A stretch of DNA of 64,000 nucleotides from Cephalopachus bancanus (lineage: Eukaryota > Chordata > Mammalia > Primates > Tarsiidae), in NCBI GenBank assembly GCA_027257055.1, contig JAPVLO010000181.1, positions 2,356,001 to 2,420,000 on the forward strand, written 5' to 3'. The notes below the pieces were generated by a model that was given only the letters and a program-made list of their open reading frames with translations, did not search any database and was not told the origin of the DNA. This document shows, one piece after another, positions 24,711 through 36,335 of this stretch (positions are counted from its first letter, which is position 1; each line of letters starts with the position of its first letter). Position numbers and translations under genes: made by a program.

Positions 24711-25022
24711 TAAAAATTTTTGCAGCCAGGCTCGGTGGCTCAGCCTGTAATCCCACGCCTTTGGGAGGCTGAGGTAAGTGGATTGCCTGAGCCCGCGGGT
24801 TCGAGTCCCACCTGGGCAGCGAGACCTTATCTCTATAATAAATCAGAAAATCAGCCGGGCGTGGTAGCGCATGCCTGTAATTCCGGCTACTTGGAAGGCT
24901 AAGGCGGAAGGATCACCGGAGCCCAGCAGGTCGAGGCTGCGGTGACCGGGAGCGGCTACTGCACTCCAGTCTGGGTGACAGAGTGAGACTCCAACTCAAA
25001 AAAAAAAAATTTTTTTTTTGCT
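24711..25022 (+). mobile_element. Alu dimer, lineage-specific
   Basis: Body about 24725-24998. The B box reads 'gcgggttcgagtccc' (24796-24810), a perfect tRNA-type GGTTCGAGTCC. Flanks 'aaatttttgc' before and 'tttttttttgc' after fit a degraded duplication. Confidence 0.95.
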
Positions 25023-27287
25023 TAAGACTTGTCCTGATGCAAGCCCCATTATTTCATTGTGAAGGCTTGTTTTAATAAAAGTCATTTTGTTGTATCAAGA
25101 TCTTCTGCATAAAAAATCTAACCCAATGGTGACAACTGGCAGTTTAGTAAGGTTTTGTAAGACTGGCATACAAGCCACCTTGAAGATGTAAAATTCTTAA
25201 ACATGCAATAACAGTTCCCAAACCCAGCACCACAAAATATCATCAAACCTCAGATCCAATTTTTACTTCCAGTAGATGCTTTTCATTTATAGATACATTA
25301 AAATTACATAAAATACAAATATCCAAGGCAAAAGGCATGTGACAGAGACTGTTTTACCTGTCTAATAATATTTTATACTTTGATGAGAAGAAGATGCAGA
25401 ATTCCAGAAAGGAAAGAGAGCTAAGAAGCCCCTAAAGAAAGATATATTGAATAGAGTCATCTCCAATGATTGATGAATATGGTTAGGACAGTGTATCAAG
25501 AAACAGAGAGCTCTCATTTTCTTCTTTTGGGAATACAAAGTGTAGAGAAATAGAATATCCTTTGTAAAAATATTTTTGTATTTATTTTTCATTCTCCCAA
25601 ATGGCTGTTCTCCCAAAAGACAAACATAGCTTAAGTCCCAGAATTTGGGTTTAGCCTTAGAGTTTCTCTCAATACTACTTGTCTGATGTTTCTTTAATAT
25701 GGAGATTAAACGCAAACGTGAAATTAGCTTCCTTTGGAACATTCACTTTGAACTTAGCTTTTCTGCGATGGAAGAAATGATCTTTTGAACTGACGATGTG
25801 TTACCGCATCGGCCGTGTGTTTAGAGCTCGGATGTGGGCCAGCCTCACTCAACCCTTTTTCTTTGTTTAGCTTGCTCAATATTATTGGCAGGTTGCTTCC
25901 ACTAAAACCCATATTTTCTAAAGGGTTTTCAACATCTTCAAGTAGGTTCAATATCTTTCATGGGAAGTTATGCTAACTTGGCAGAAAGACTGAAGTGCCA
26001 ATTATAATAGCAGCACCAGAAGGTGAACTGCTTTTGTTTCATCGAGCATGTAAGGGAATTCTGTGCAGGCCAATACATAGAGTCTATGATGTCACTTTTA
26101 AAGTAAACACAACTGACTGTTCAAATTATGTAGTTCTTTTCTGAACGGTCTTGGAGGACCTCTTTAGATCATTTCAAATTCCTCTAATACATTTTGTAAG
26201 TTGGTGATTAGCATTATCGACCTCCTCTTAAAAGGGGGAATTTAGGCTAAGGATGAGTGTGGTTTTTCCTCCTTATTTTGGTAAGTATATACAAAAATTG
26301 GGAACTCAGGCTAATTGTTTGAAGGGCACTCTAAGTTAAATCATCTATTTGATGCATTTGTTAAGATGTAAAGATGAAAAGATCCAGAAATCTTAATTTG
26401 TCATTTTGGTAGCATTACTCACTACTAAACAAAAACAAATTTGCTATTAAGGATATTTTATGCAAAAAGTTATTTTTACAAAGTCTGACAGAGATTGGGA
26501 ATACCACGCAGTAAACATTGGAAATGCTTTTTCATCTTCACATCACAAATACATTGTATGATGAACTGGTTGTGTAAGAAAAGCTTTATGAATTCAATAA
26601 ATCTTTATACAAAATTTTTGGATATTGTATGCAATATGAGTAGTCCTCTTTTTAAGTAAACACAGCATACAATACTCTAAGCCTAATACGGTAGGGAAAT
26701 ACTATATTTTATGTCATCAAAATTAAAATGCCATGCCTTAGACTGTGAGAAGTGCAAGTGCTGTCTAGTCATATATAGGCAATGAAAGAAGGCAAAGCCA
26801 AAAATATGGAAGTGGAGGATGTAGAGTTGGATAGTATGGGAAATTCCATGGCTCAGGAAAGGGAGAAGGAAAACGGGGTAGCCAGTAGCAGAGAAAAGTT
26901 GCTCAAGTTGCTGTTACATGAGAAACATAAACTGTCAAGAGATGCTCTAATCATCAGTTAGTGTTAAATTATTTGATTTCAACGACTGTCATTTTAATAA
27001 CCTTAAACAAAAAAGAGTTTTTGATGGACAGATTTCTCCTACGCTCTTCCATTTATAATAGAAAGCAATGGGAAATTAGTGAGAAAGTCTTTTTAGAAAT
27101 AAATGTATGGAAAAGTTAATTTCTCTGTAAAGTAAGATTCACTTGCAGAGTCTTTGGAAATACTCACTTAAACATCAGATTTTATTTTGAATCTGTTTAC
27201 TATGTTTTATTGTTTAGAATATTTTAATATTTGACTGATTTACTTGAGTAAATGCTTGATCAGTGAATCAAAATATCCTATTTAAAG
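25023..27287. other. 2.3 kb single-copy sequence, no gene recognised
   Basis: The longest block free of young repeats. A 126-codon open stretch on the minus strand (25362-25742) has no family resemblance. A CpG-containing patch sits at 25800-25840. AT-rich sequence follows to 27280. Confidence 0.5.
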
Positions 27288-27573
27288 ATTAGGCAGAAGC
27301 CGGGCTCTGTGGCTCAGCCTGTAATCCCGCGCCTTTGGGAGGCTGAGATGAGTGGATTGTCTGAACCCGTGGGTTCGAGACCCGCCTGGGCAGTGAGACC
27401 TCATCTCTACAATAAATAAAAAAAAATCAGCCGGGCATGGTAGTACATGTCTGTAATTCCAGCTACTCGGAAGGCTGAGGCGGAAGGATCGCAGGAGCCC
27501 AGCAGGTCAAGGCTGCGGTGGCCGGGAGCGGCCACTGCACTCCAGTCTGGGTGACAGAGTGAGACTCCAACTC

Positions 27574-27604
<31 letters not shown>

Positions 27605-27616
27605 TATTAGGCAGAA
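27288..27616 (+). mobile_element. Alu dimer, lineage-specific, with target-site duplication
   Basis: Body at 27299-27605 with an (aaat)n tail, flanked by 'attaggcagaa' (27288-27298 and 27606-27616). B box region 'gtgggttcgagacccgcc'. Confidence 0.97.
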
Positions 27617-27639
27617 TAAGTAAAGATCCTTGTTTGCAA

Positions 27640-28200
27640 GGATAAAATTTTATGGCTTGTGGTCAGCTCACTTCCAAAACTCATTGTTTTACATTGAGCT
27701 TGTTACATAGTATAATTCCTATGTAGCATAGCTGAATTTCTACACTGACCTAATCCTGCTTATCTGTGGATAGAAGTTCCCCTCTCGACCAGATCAGCTA
27801 AAACTTGTAGTATCTAACATGGCAGCTCACTTGACCTCTAAAGAACCTCTACCCTTGTTATACTATGCTTTTCATACTAAATGACAAATCCTTCAGCAGC
27901 CATGACAGAAAATGTATGACCAAAAAAGAAGAGAAAGGGATCTGAATTCCAGGAAATCTCTGCTCATTCTCAGAAAGGACATGACTATTCCTCCCCTTGC
28001 TTTTAATGTTCGATCCCTTCATTAAAGATATCCTATATTTTAACCCCCTCACTCCTCATTCAGTGACAGGTTGATTTGTGAACCGTGGTCCCTCTTCTCC
28101 ATTCTGTGGCCATAGAATAAAAGTCTGCACTGCTTGAACCCCACTTTTGGTTTTGTGTATTGGCTTTGTAACACTGGACAGGAAAATACCCATTATTTGG
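27640..28200 (+). mobile_element. Probable ERV LTR remnant
   Basis: The 3' part looks like R-U5: 'gccatagaataaaagtctgc' (poly(A) signal near 28115) followed by 'ttggttttgtgtattggc' and 'aacactgg'. Upstream 'gacctctaaagaacctctacc' and 'cagaaaggacatgac' fit a gammaretrovirus-class LTR. Family not assigned. Confidence 0.5.
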
Positions 28201-28236
28201 GGAGAAGCCAACTTTGTCAATAACAATGTTCTCATT

Positions 28237-28561
28237 GGTAGTTATTTATTTATTTATTTATTTATTTTTTGAGTTGGCGTCTCACTCTGTCGCCCAGACT
28301 GGAGTGCAGTAGCCGCTCCCGGCCACCGCAGCCTCGACTTGCTGGGCTCCGGCGATCCTTCCGCCTCAGCCTTCCGAGTAGCCGGAATTACAGGCATGCG
28401 CTACCATGCCCGGCTGATTTTTTAAATTTTTATTGTAGAGATGAGGTCTCGCTGCCCAGGCGGGTCTTGAACCCGTGGGCTCAGGCAATCCACTCACCTC
28501 AGCCTCCCAAAGGCGCAGGATTATAGGCTGAGCCACCGAGCCCGGCTGGTAGTTATTTATT
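28237..28561 (-). mobile_element. Alu dimer, lineage-specific, minus strand, with target-site duplication
   Basis: Body at 28251-28547 with a (ttta)n tail, flanked by 'ggtagttatttatt' (28237-28250 and 28548-28561). The copy is nearly undamaged. Confidence 0.97.
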
Positions 28562-28740
28562 ATGTGTTTACTATGTGCCAGGAATACTACAAACATCATT
28601 TTAAGAAATCATTATACCTCACACAAGCTCTCAGAGTTTAGGTAAACTGACAGTGTCATATACTGAGTAAGAGGCAGAGCTGGGTTGTGTTCAGGTATTC
28701 TATGCCTATTTACACTATAGTACTCTCCATTTGCCAATTT
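28562..28740 (+). repeat. MIR SINE fragment
   Basis: Contains 'tttactatgtgccagga', 'acatcattttaag', 'taagaggcagagctggg' and a degraded end; typical MIR order. Confidence 0.7.
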
Positions 28741-29619
28741 TTATTGCAGACATTCTTGAAAATTTCTACTACTTTTTTTTATGATGCTTTGGTTACAGAT
28801 TGTGACAAGCAACAATATTTTAAATAGCAACACATTTCCTTCTTGTCATCCTTGAATATACTTTTGACTATGTCTAGCAGGGCCAACTGTTTGTTAATGT
28901 CCCTGAGGAGGCAGTGATCTGAGAACTCTGTTGCAAGTTTTTGAGTATGTTCTCAGCCTTTGCCTTAAGACTCTGGAACAGTGTCTGGAAGGGGTAGCAA
29001 AATCACAGGGTAATCCATACTGGAGAGTAGGATTCTGGACAGAGTAGAATTTTGGAGCCTTTTCTTCCACACCCTTCTCCTTGCTGGCTAGTATAGTACT
29101 TTATCTGCTCTGGAGATCCCGACTGATTGGGCTTAGTAGATTCCTAGAAGCCTTCCAGACAAAGGAGTGAGCGGGATGCTTGAATTTTATAGTGAGGATG
29201 AGGGAAAGTGAGAAATTCCTGTTTCAAACTTGAACCATGGGATAGTTTCAAACATAAGGATTGTTCATAAGGTAAAAGAACAGAAAAAAATCTCTTTGAT
29301 GGTTTTCTCACTTTGTGGAGATCTCCTTCCCTACCCCCCCCCCATTTCTTATTATAAGGATATATTAGAGGCTTGTTAAAAAAAAATCTTGGTAATGTGG
29401 CTGGCATGTGCTTTGGAATCTGGAGAAATCTTGCATAACAGTTAATTTTTATGGCATAGTGAAATTTGAATAGAAGCATTCTGACAGTGGGAATCGGCAA
29501 AATAACAATTATTCATGAAATACATTAGTACTAGTGTATATGCTCGCTTCCTTTCTTTTCTCTTCTTCCTTCTTCCCTGCTCCATTTTTTAAAAAAAATT
29601 AAGTACCTACTATATATGA
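28741..29619. other. Single-copy sequence, nothing recognised
   Basis: A C-run at about 29334-29342 and AT-rich tracts. No coding evidence. Confidence 0.5.
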
Positions 29620-30150
29620 GTTTATGCTGGTAGTTGGAATATAAAGATAAGCCAGATATGGATTTTTACCCTGAATAATACGTTAATAATCTCTCTGTAT
29701 ATGTATATGCATCCTAATCAATATGATAATAAGGGAAAGTAGATGTTAGGTAAGTGCAAATATGATGATAGAGAAGTTCAACTTTCATGTATGTTTTCAT
29801 CAACGGATATTTTTTTCAGGGATGCTAGGGATTGGACATTGGGCCAGTGCTGGGGATACAGTTGTGACTGTACTCACAGAGTTTAAAGTTCAGTGGAGAT
29901 AAAGACATGTAATCAGGTATTTACAATGCAGAATGGCCAGTGCTAAATCACATTCTTTGATAAATCATTTTCATTGCCTCCAGAAACACATTCCTTAAGA
30001 GGAGCTGTGCTCAATTCATGAAGGTCTCATTTGAGTTAGATGTTGAAGGGTGGGTTTGAATACAGAGATAGTAGAAGAAAAGCATTCGTATTTGTGGGTG
30101 AGGAGAGAGTGATAGCAAGCATTCAAGATTTTAGGAGAAAACCAATAATG
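29620..30150 (+). repeat. L2-like ancient LINE fragment
   Basis: Contains 'gtgctggggatacag', 'cagtggagataaagacatg', 'gcagaatggccagtgc' and 'gttagatgttgaaggg', matching the order of the widespread L2-type sequence ('cagtctagtggggagacag...gtcttgaaggatgag'). Family assignment is by eye. Confidence 0.6.
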
Positions 30151-30154
30151 GTAA

Positions 30155-30420
30155 CAATAACAATAGCAAACCGTATACATTTACTCTTTGCCACACATTG
30201 CTCTAAACACTTAGCCTATGCTAAATTTATTAACTCATGTGTTCCTCCTAATACCCCTGTAAGGTGGATACTGTCGCCAATTTCTTAATATGAGGAAATT
30301 GAGGCACAGAGAGGTTAAATGACTTGCCCCAAACCACACAGCTACTAAGAGGTTAATCTGGGATTTAAACCCAGGCAGTCCATCTTTAGGATCTATATTT
30401 TATAGACCCTAACCTTGAAA
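30155..30420 (+). repeat. MIR SINE
   Basis: Very clear: 'gctctaaacacttag', 'attgaggcacagagagg', 'ttaaatgacttgcccc', 'accacacagctactaag' and 'taaacccaggcagtcc'. Confidence 0.92.
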
Positions 30421-30850
30421 GGGAAAAGTTTTCAGGTGGCAAATAGCAAGGGGCTCAGTTGGACCTGCGATTAAAGTTGGTGTTCAGGGAGTGGGAAATA
30501 AATTGGAAAGATAGTTGGGACCATATTATAAAAGACTCCGAGAGTCAGATTGTATGAATTTCCTTTGGCAGATAAAGGGGAACCACGGAAGCTTTTTGAG
30601 CAGGGTAGTACTGTGATCTGAGCTGTGCTTCAGAAGATTCAGCCTGAAACACTGGAAAATGAGGGTGACAAGACAGGAGGAGAAGTTAGGGGATGATTCT
30701 GGTAGTATGTGGAAAGGAGAAGGCTCAGCAATAGTATCGAGACTTTAATAAAGAGAGGAAGGCCATAGGACTGGGAATTTAGAATACTGAGAACGTGTGT
30801 TAGCCTTCCTGTAACAGGCAGTGGTCATAAAGGGTTAAACGAGTATGCCT
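30421..30850 (+). repeat. L2-like ancient LINE fragment, continued
   Basis: Contains 'gattgtatgaatttcc', 'gaaccacggaagctttttgagcag' in pieces, and 'tgatctgagctgtgct' in the order of the L2-type 'agccattgaagggttttaagcagg' region. The MIR at 30155-30420 separates it from 29620-30150. Confidence 0.55.
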
Positions 30851-31328
30851 GCCATGGAAATTTCTTGAGCATTAACATTTTCCACTTTTCTTTGGTTGTA
30901 TCGAATGCCCTTGTGATGGGAGAAAAAGAACAAACATCAAAAGTACCTTTTAACTTCACAATTCTTTCTAAATTTCTTTAAACTTATAGGCTATACTGCT
31001 GATTTGCAGACTTCAAAGTACACGGAAGGATCAGGGTCAGATTGAAAAATTATTTCTTACAGTGTAATAAAATATGCATGCGAATCCTATGACTTGCCAA
31101 AGAAATTATTTATGTGCTAATGTAACTTTGTACCATTAATTGTACAGTTTAGCACCTTTTTCCCTCTCTCTAGCTTTTTCACTGTAAATTCTGATGAATA
31201 ATTTTTGCTTATTATTTATGCTGTGCTTTACAGATTCCATGTGTCATTTATGGATTAAAAAATGTCAAGTTATTGTTTTTAAAGAAATTATGACAAGAAG
31301 ACTAACTTGGGTGTGTTCCTATGGGCAA
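30851..31328. other. Repeat-free AT-rich sequence
   Basis: No repeat recognised in about 480 bp; possible conserved non-coding element (see findings). No coding evidence. Confidence 0.4.
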
Positions 31329-31578
31329 TGGTTGAGACTTTTTTTTTTTTTTTGAGTTGGACTCTCACTCTGTCGCCCAGACTGGAGTGCAGTGACCGCT
31401 CCCGGCCGGAATTACAGGTGCGCACTACCACGCCCAGCTAATTTTTTGATTTATTGTAGAGATGAGGTCTCACCTGCCCAGGCGGGTCTCGAACCCGCGG
31501 GCTCAGGCAATCCACTCAGCTCAGCCTCCCAGAGGTGCGGGATTACAGGCTGAGCCACCGCGCCCGGCTGGTTGAGAC
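31329..31578 (-). mobile_element. Alu with internal deletion, minus strand, with target-site duplication
   Basis: Body at 31339-31568 flanked by 'tggttgagac' (31329-31338 and 31569-31578). About 55-60 bp of the right arm are missing at about 31405, between two 'ccgg' copies that are present in intact relatives. Confidence 0.96.
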
Positions 31579-32285
31579 ATTTTTAAAGTCCATCTTGCTG
31601 TCAGTTTTTAATTTTTTTTTAGTCCTTATTGCCTAATGAGAACACCATTTCAATATATTATATTTGTGATAATTTTCTTGGAAGTAACATTATGGTTTGT
31701 AAGTTCTTTTTCAGTTCCTCCATTCTGGAGGGAGGAAATAGAGAATTGGCTTAATGGGCACGCCTCTGGATTCTTAAGCAGGTTGCTGTTACCTTCTGCC
31801 TTTTGGGGTCTGGTCAGCCTACCTAAATTTTCTGTTCTTCAGAAAATCTTTGGCCTTGTCCAGGTAACACTTTATTGTTTCCTCTTGCACTTGCTACCTC
31901 AGTTTGTCCAAATAAGTGTTTCTATAAACTCACAAGATTTTCCTGGTTTCCACATATTTTTGAGATTCTCATTAATAAAAATATCAGAATCTTCATGCTT
32001 TTGTGAATTAAAATTTTGTTATTGTTGAAATTGATAGAAATATTCCCTTTGATAATACTAAACATGATCTGTTCTGCAGGTTTTGGATACCGGTCATTTG
32101 CAGTTTTCTGCTTAGATTTGAATGCTGACCTTTAAGAGCTCTTAAGATAGTGGGTTATATTTAATGATTGGTTATGTAAAGTCTGTGCAATTATTTTTAA
32201 TAATCTCCTTGACTTATTCAGAGGTTTGAGGCAATATTGTGAAATGGTTAAGAAAACAACCTTGGAGGTTGCTGTGACTTGAGTG
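31579..32285. other. Single-copy sequence with a 130-codon open stretch, not judged coding
   Basis: The + strand is open at 31636-32028 and would encode a Phe/Leu/Ser-rich peptide with hydrophobic N-terminal segments. AT-rich DNA easily gives such reads. No family, no conserved motif and no clear upstream promoter. Confidence 0.4.
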
Positions 32286-32660
32286 TGTTTATGGATGACT
32301 GGGGAATATTTTTAAAGGGCAGACTATGGTCAATAGGTCTGAGGTGAGATCTGAAAATTTGAATTTTTAATTAGTCTGTCGACCACACTTTAAGTAATGT
32401 AGTTTCAGTCCCAGTCTTGTCCATATTACTTCTGTGTGACTTTGGGCAAGGGAGGCTATGAAGATTAAGTGAGAAAAACGTATGTGTAAAGAGCCTGGTG
32501 CATTGGAGATAGTTATTAAAGTAAATGATAGCTACTGCTATTTACCATTTACCTTTATAGGTAGAATATCATTTTAAGATCTTGCTGAGAAGTCAAAAGT
32601 TATGCATGGCAACTAAATCTGACTTTTCAGCAAAAGCCTTTGGTTGATGTTATTTCTCTT
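32286..32660 (+). repeat. Left arm of a 0.4-kb inverted duplication (MIR/MER5A-like composite)
   Basis: The reverse complement of 36983-37407 matches this segment over its length with scattered differences and one gap of about 50 bp near 32450. Shared blocks include 'taggtctgaggtgagatctg', 'gaagattaagtgagaaaaac' and 'gaatatcattttaag'. Part resembles MER5A (hAT-type) and part MIR. Confidence 0.88.
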
Positions 32661-33279
32661 CCTGTACTGCTGTGGAGCAAACACCAGGTCACTGGATAGA
32701 TTTTGGATAGATTTTATCACAAAATAAGAGGGCTGAGCAAGAGATTTGTGAGGCCTCTCTCAACTATAAACATCTGATAAAGCATGGCACAGTATACTGT
32801 TTTTTTTAAATGTTGAGGTAGGATGATTCATGTTATACCATATTTGTTTCTTCTGCCTAAAAAATCCATTTGATTTAAGTTAAACTTAAAATAACCTTTA
32901 TAATTTATTTCCATGCCCCCCATATGTAAGTTACTATTTTGATAAAGAATACTGGAGGTCTGACAGGGCTGTGAATTGAAGCTATAGACAATTCTGAAGT
33001 ATTGAAAAGCATAATTATGTAGCTAAAGACAAAAACTGCCTTAGGCTGCTTTGTAGATTGTCATATCTGAGCCAATACTGTAGCTTACACAATCACTAAG
33101 AATGTCTCCTCAGTTGTTTAGATACTTGAATTTTGCTTGCCTCCAAAATTCAATCTTAGAGAAGTATCCCCCAAAATCCCACTTATAATTGCAAGCACAA
33201 TTTCAAAGTGTTATTAAATTATTTACCATGACTAAAGTATCACATATAAGTAGCATCTCTAAAGGGAGAGGTCTTTACT
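32661..33279. other. Single-copy sequence, nothing recognised
   Basis: Spacer between the inverted-duplication arm and the composite insertion. Confidence 0.5.
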
Positions 33280-33295
33280 AAGAACAGTTATTTGG

Positions 33296-35235
33296 TAGGA
33301 AAAGAGGAAGTCAAGTTACCCCTTTGCTGATGATATGATCCCATACCTGGAAAATCCAAGAGAATCTGTCAAAAACCTGCTTGCACTGATAAAGGACTTT
33401 GACAAAGTCTCAGGATACAAAATAAATGTGCAAAAGACACATGCATTCCTATACACCAAAAATAAGTAGGCAGAGACCCAAATAAAAAGTGCAATCCCAT
33501 TCACAATAGTCACACACACACAAAATGAAATAGCTCGGCATCTTCCTAACCAGAGAAGTGAAAGACCTTCACAATGAGACCTTTACAATGAGAAATCCAA
33601 GAAGACACAAATGAAAAAATATTCCACACTCATGGATAGGAAGAATCAGCATTGTTAAGATGTCCATCCTACCAAAGACAATTTACAAATTCAATGCAAT
33701 ACCCATTAAGTTACCAACATCATTCTTTTCAGAACCGGAAATGACAATACAGAAATTCATATGGAAACATAACTGACCACGAATAGCCAAAACAATCCTT
33801 AGCAAAAGAAACAAGGTAGGAGGTATCACACTTCCAGACTTCAAATTTTACTATAAGGCTACAGCAATCAAAACAGCCTGATATTGGTACAAGAACAGGC
33901 ACATAGACCAATGGAACAGGATAGAAATTCCAGAAGCAAAGCCTCAATTTCTCAACCAACTCATTTTGACAAAACCTCCAAGAACAACCACTGGGGAGAG
34001 GAGAACCTATTCAGTAAATGGTGCTGGGAAAACCGGCTGACCACATGCAGAAGATTGAAACAGGACCCCTACCTATCACCATACACAAAAATTAACTCTA
34101 AATGAATCAAAGACCTAAACGTAAAACCTCAAACTGTAATAATCTTAGAAAGCACAGGAGACACTCTTATGGAAATTGGAACCAGGAACCAATTCCTATT
34201 CAGAACCCTAAAGGCCAATACCTTAAGAAATAAGATAGACAAGTGGGACCTCATCAAATTAAAGAGCTCCTGCAAAGAGTTCATTAAAAAGAAACCATCA
34301 AGAGAGCAGGGAGACAGCCCACAGAATGGGAAAAAATATTTGCCAACTGTATATCTGACAAAGGCCTAACATGTAGGATCTACATGGAACTCAAACATGC
34401 CTAAAGGAAAAAAACAAACAGCCCTTTTAAAAAGTGGGCAAAAGACATGAATAGACACTTCTCAAAAGAAGATATACTGGCAGCCAACAGACATGTGAAA
34501 AAGTGCTCAGCCTCACTCATCATCAGAAAAATGCAAATCAAAACCACATTGAGATACCACCTAACCCCTGTAAGAATGACCATCATTAATAAAACAAACA
34601 ACAACAGATGCTGGCGAGGATGTGGAGAAAAAGGAACACTTCTACACTGCTGGTGGTAATGTAGACTAGTAAAACCTCTTTGGAAGACAGTGTGGCGATT
34701 TCTGAAAGAACTAGAAATTGACCTTCCATATGACCCAGCAATTTCCCTATTGAGAATATACCCGGAGGAACTCAAATCATTCTACAAAAAGATACCTGTA
34801 CATGTATGTTTGTTGCAGCTCTATTCACAATAGCAAATACATGGAACCAACCATGTTGCCCATCAAAGCTGGACTGGATAAAGAAAATGTGGTACATATA
34901 CACAATGGAATATTATGCAACCATAAAGAAGGACAAATATATGGACTTTGCAGCAACTTGGATGGATTTGGAGTTGACCATACTCGGTGATTTATTACAG
35001 AAACGAAGAACTGAGTTCCATATGTTTTCACTCATAAGCTGACCTTGAACAATTATAATGCTATAAGAAAGTGATTGGCAGTAGTGGAAAACTGTCAGGG
35101 GATGGGGGGGTGGGGTTGGCAGTTGAGGGAAACTGCTTGGGGAGGGAGGGGTATACCTCATCAATAAGGGTATTGGCATGATCAGTGTTTATGTACCTAA
35201 ACCTGAATTGTACCCCACATCTTTATAATTAAAAA
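33296..35235 (+). pseudogene. 5'-truncated L1 ORF2 fragment with 3' UTR
   Basis: Starts at the reverse transcriptase active-site region ('gctgatgatatgatccc'), so the fingers and endonuclease are absent. Frames are broken by stops. The Cys-rich C-terminal block is readable near 34605-34660 ([12 protein letters not shown]). The 3' UTR has the G-rich tract near 35100 and ends 'accccacatctttataatt' plus A-run. Confidence 0.92.
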
Positions 35236-35243
35236 AAAAAGAG

Positions 35244-35550
35244 GCCAGGTTCGGTGGCTCAGCCTGTAATCCCATGTTTTGGGAGGCCGAGGTGAGTGGA
35301 TTGCCAGAGCCCGCGGGTTCGAGACCCACCTGGGCAACTTGACGAGACCTCATCTCTACAATAAATAAAAAAATCAGCCGGGTGTGGTAGCACATGCCTG
35401 TGATTCCGGCTACTCAGAAGGCTGAGGCGGAAGGATCTCCGGAGCCCAGCAGGTCGAGGCTGCAGTGGCCAGGAGTGGCCATTGCACTCCAGTCTGGGCG
35501 ACAGAGTGACACTCCAACTCAAAAAAAAAAAAAAAAGAAGAAGAAGAAGA
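35244..35550 (+). mobile_element. Alu dimer, lineage-specific, directly after an L1 tail
   Basis: Complete dimer, B box 'gcgggttcgagaccc', oligo-A passing into (aag)n. It begins nine bases after the L1 3' A-run and has no separate target-site duplication that I can see. Confidence 0.95.
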
Positions 35551-35653
35551 ACCACATCTGAGAGGTGCAAGATCATACAGCACCTATGTCTATGGAATTA
35601 GAACCATCCAAGCTCTCAGCCCTCATCCTGGACAGAGGATCGGTGGAATCAGA

Positions 35654-35695
<42 letters not shown>

Positions 35696-36307
35696 TGAAT
35701 ATGAAGGAAAGATGGCATTCCCCCATTTCCCCGATGCCCTGGAGACAGCTCCATAGCCACCAGTGCCAGGGCTGTCCCAACCGCATTTGGGAGGTTTGGT
35801 ACCAAATATGTTTTGCAGAGAGGGTCCTGAACCATAGAAAATGTGCATCCCCAAGCAAAAAAGCAAGAGTGACCACTCAGAGGGGCCTTTAGGGACACCC
35901 TCTGGGACTAGATAAACAATGGTATTCACCTAAGGTGATTCTTCCTACTGATAAAGGCTGAGGTGATGCAGGGCTCCACTAGGTGTAGCTCATCTTCAGG
36001 CAGAGAAAGAACAGAAATTAGAGTTAGTGAAAGATAAGAGTCGAGTTCCTCACCTCTCACCTGATTAGGCACTGATGGTCCAGGACCTTCTTTGGGGACA
36101 TTCTTGCCTTTCCAGAGAGACGTCCTGGTGAACAGACAGTCAGTTACCTACCGAGATTTAGTCTGGCCTATGGAGAGGCTCAGAGAACTCAGCTACAAGT
36201 CGAGGTAGAAGACAGACCTCAGTCTTCCACCCTATCGGGCCCCGGAGATCTGCTGTCCTTCCCTGGGGTCTTCAGACATGCCAGGGAACCACCAAAAAAA
36301 AAAAAAA
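35551..36307 (+). other. Unrecognised 0.74-kb segment with (GA)n tract and terminal poly(A)
   Basis: Inside the composite unit. Contains a (GA)n microsatellite at 35651-35693, then GC-moderate sequence with no repeat family I recognise, ending 'gggaaccacc' and 14 A. Open stretches on either strand overlap the GA/CT repeat and are low-complexity. It could be transduced flank of the source L1, a processed RNA fragment or an LTR piece. Confidence 0.6.
35651..35693. repeat. (GA)n microsatellite
   Basis: About 21 GA units with one 'ggg' interruption at the start. Confidence 0.97.
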
Positions 36308-36335
36308 GAACAGTCATTTGGAAAAGCATCGATTA

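Larger units (their letters stand above)
33280..36321 (+). mobile_element. Composite retrotransposed unit: truncated L1 + Alu + (GA)n + unknown 3' segment
   Basis: The 16-bp duplication 'aagaacagttatttgg' at 33280-33295 recurs with one difference at 36306-36321. Everything between is one inserted unit: 5'-truncated L1 (33296-35235), Alu (35244-35550), an unfamiliar segment with a (GA)n tract (35551-36293), and poly(A) (36294-36307). The simplest reading is an L1 3' transduction. No AATAAA or ATTAAA is seen in the last 50 bases before the poly(A). Confidence 0.82.

Noticed and set aside
24725..24998. tRNA gene, because of a perfect B box
   Set aside because: It lies in the left arm of an Alu with no tRNA acceptor stem or anticodon arm around it.
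25362..25742. 126-codon minus-strand open stretch as a possible gene
   Set aside because: No recognisable domain; composition as expected by chance in single-copy DNA.
31636..32028. 130-codon open stretch as a possible gene
   Set aside because: AT-rich DNA, Phe/Leu/Ser-rich product, no family motif and no supporting splice or promoter context.
35573..35929. Minus-strand reads with long Ser-Leu repeats
   Set aside because: These are translations of the (GA)n tract.
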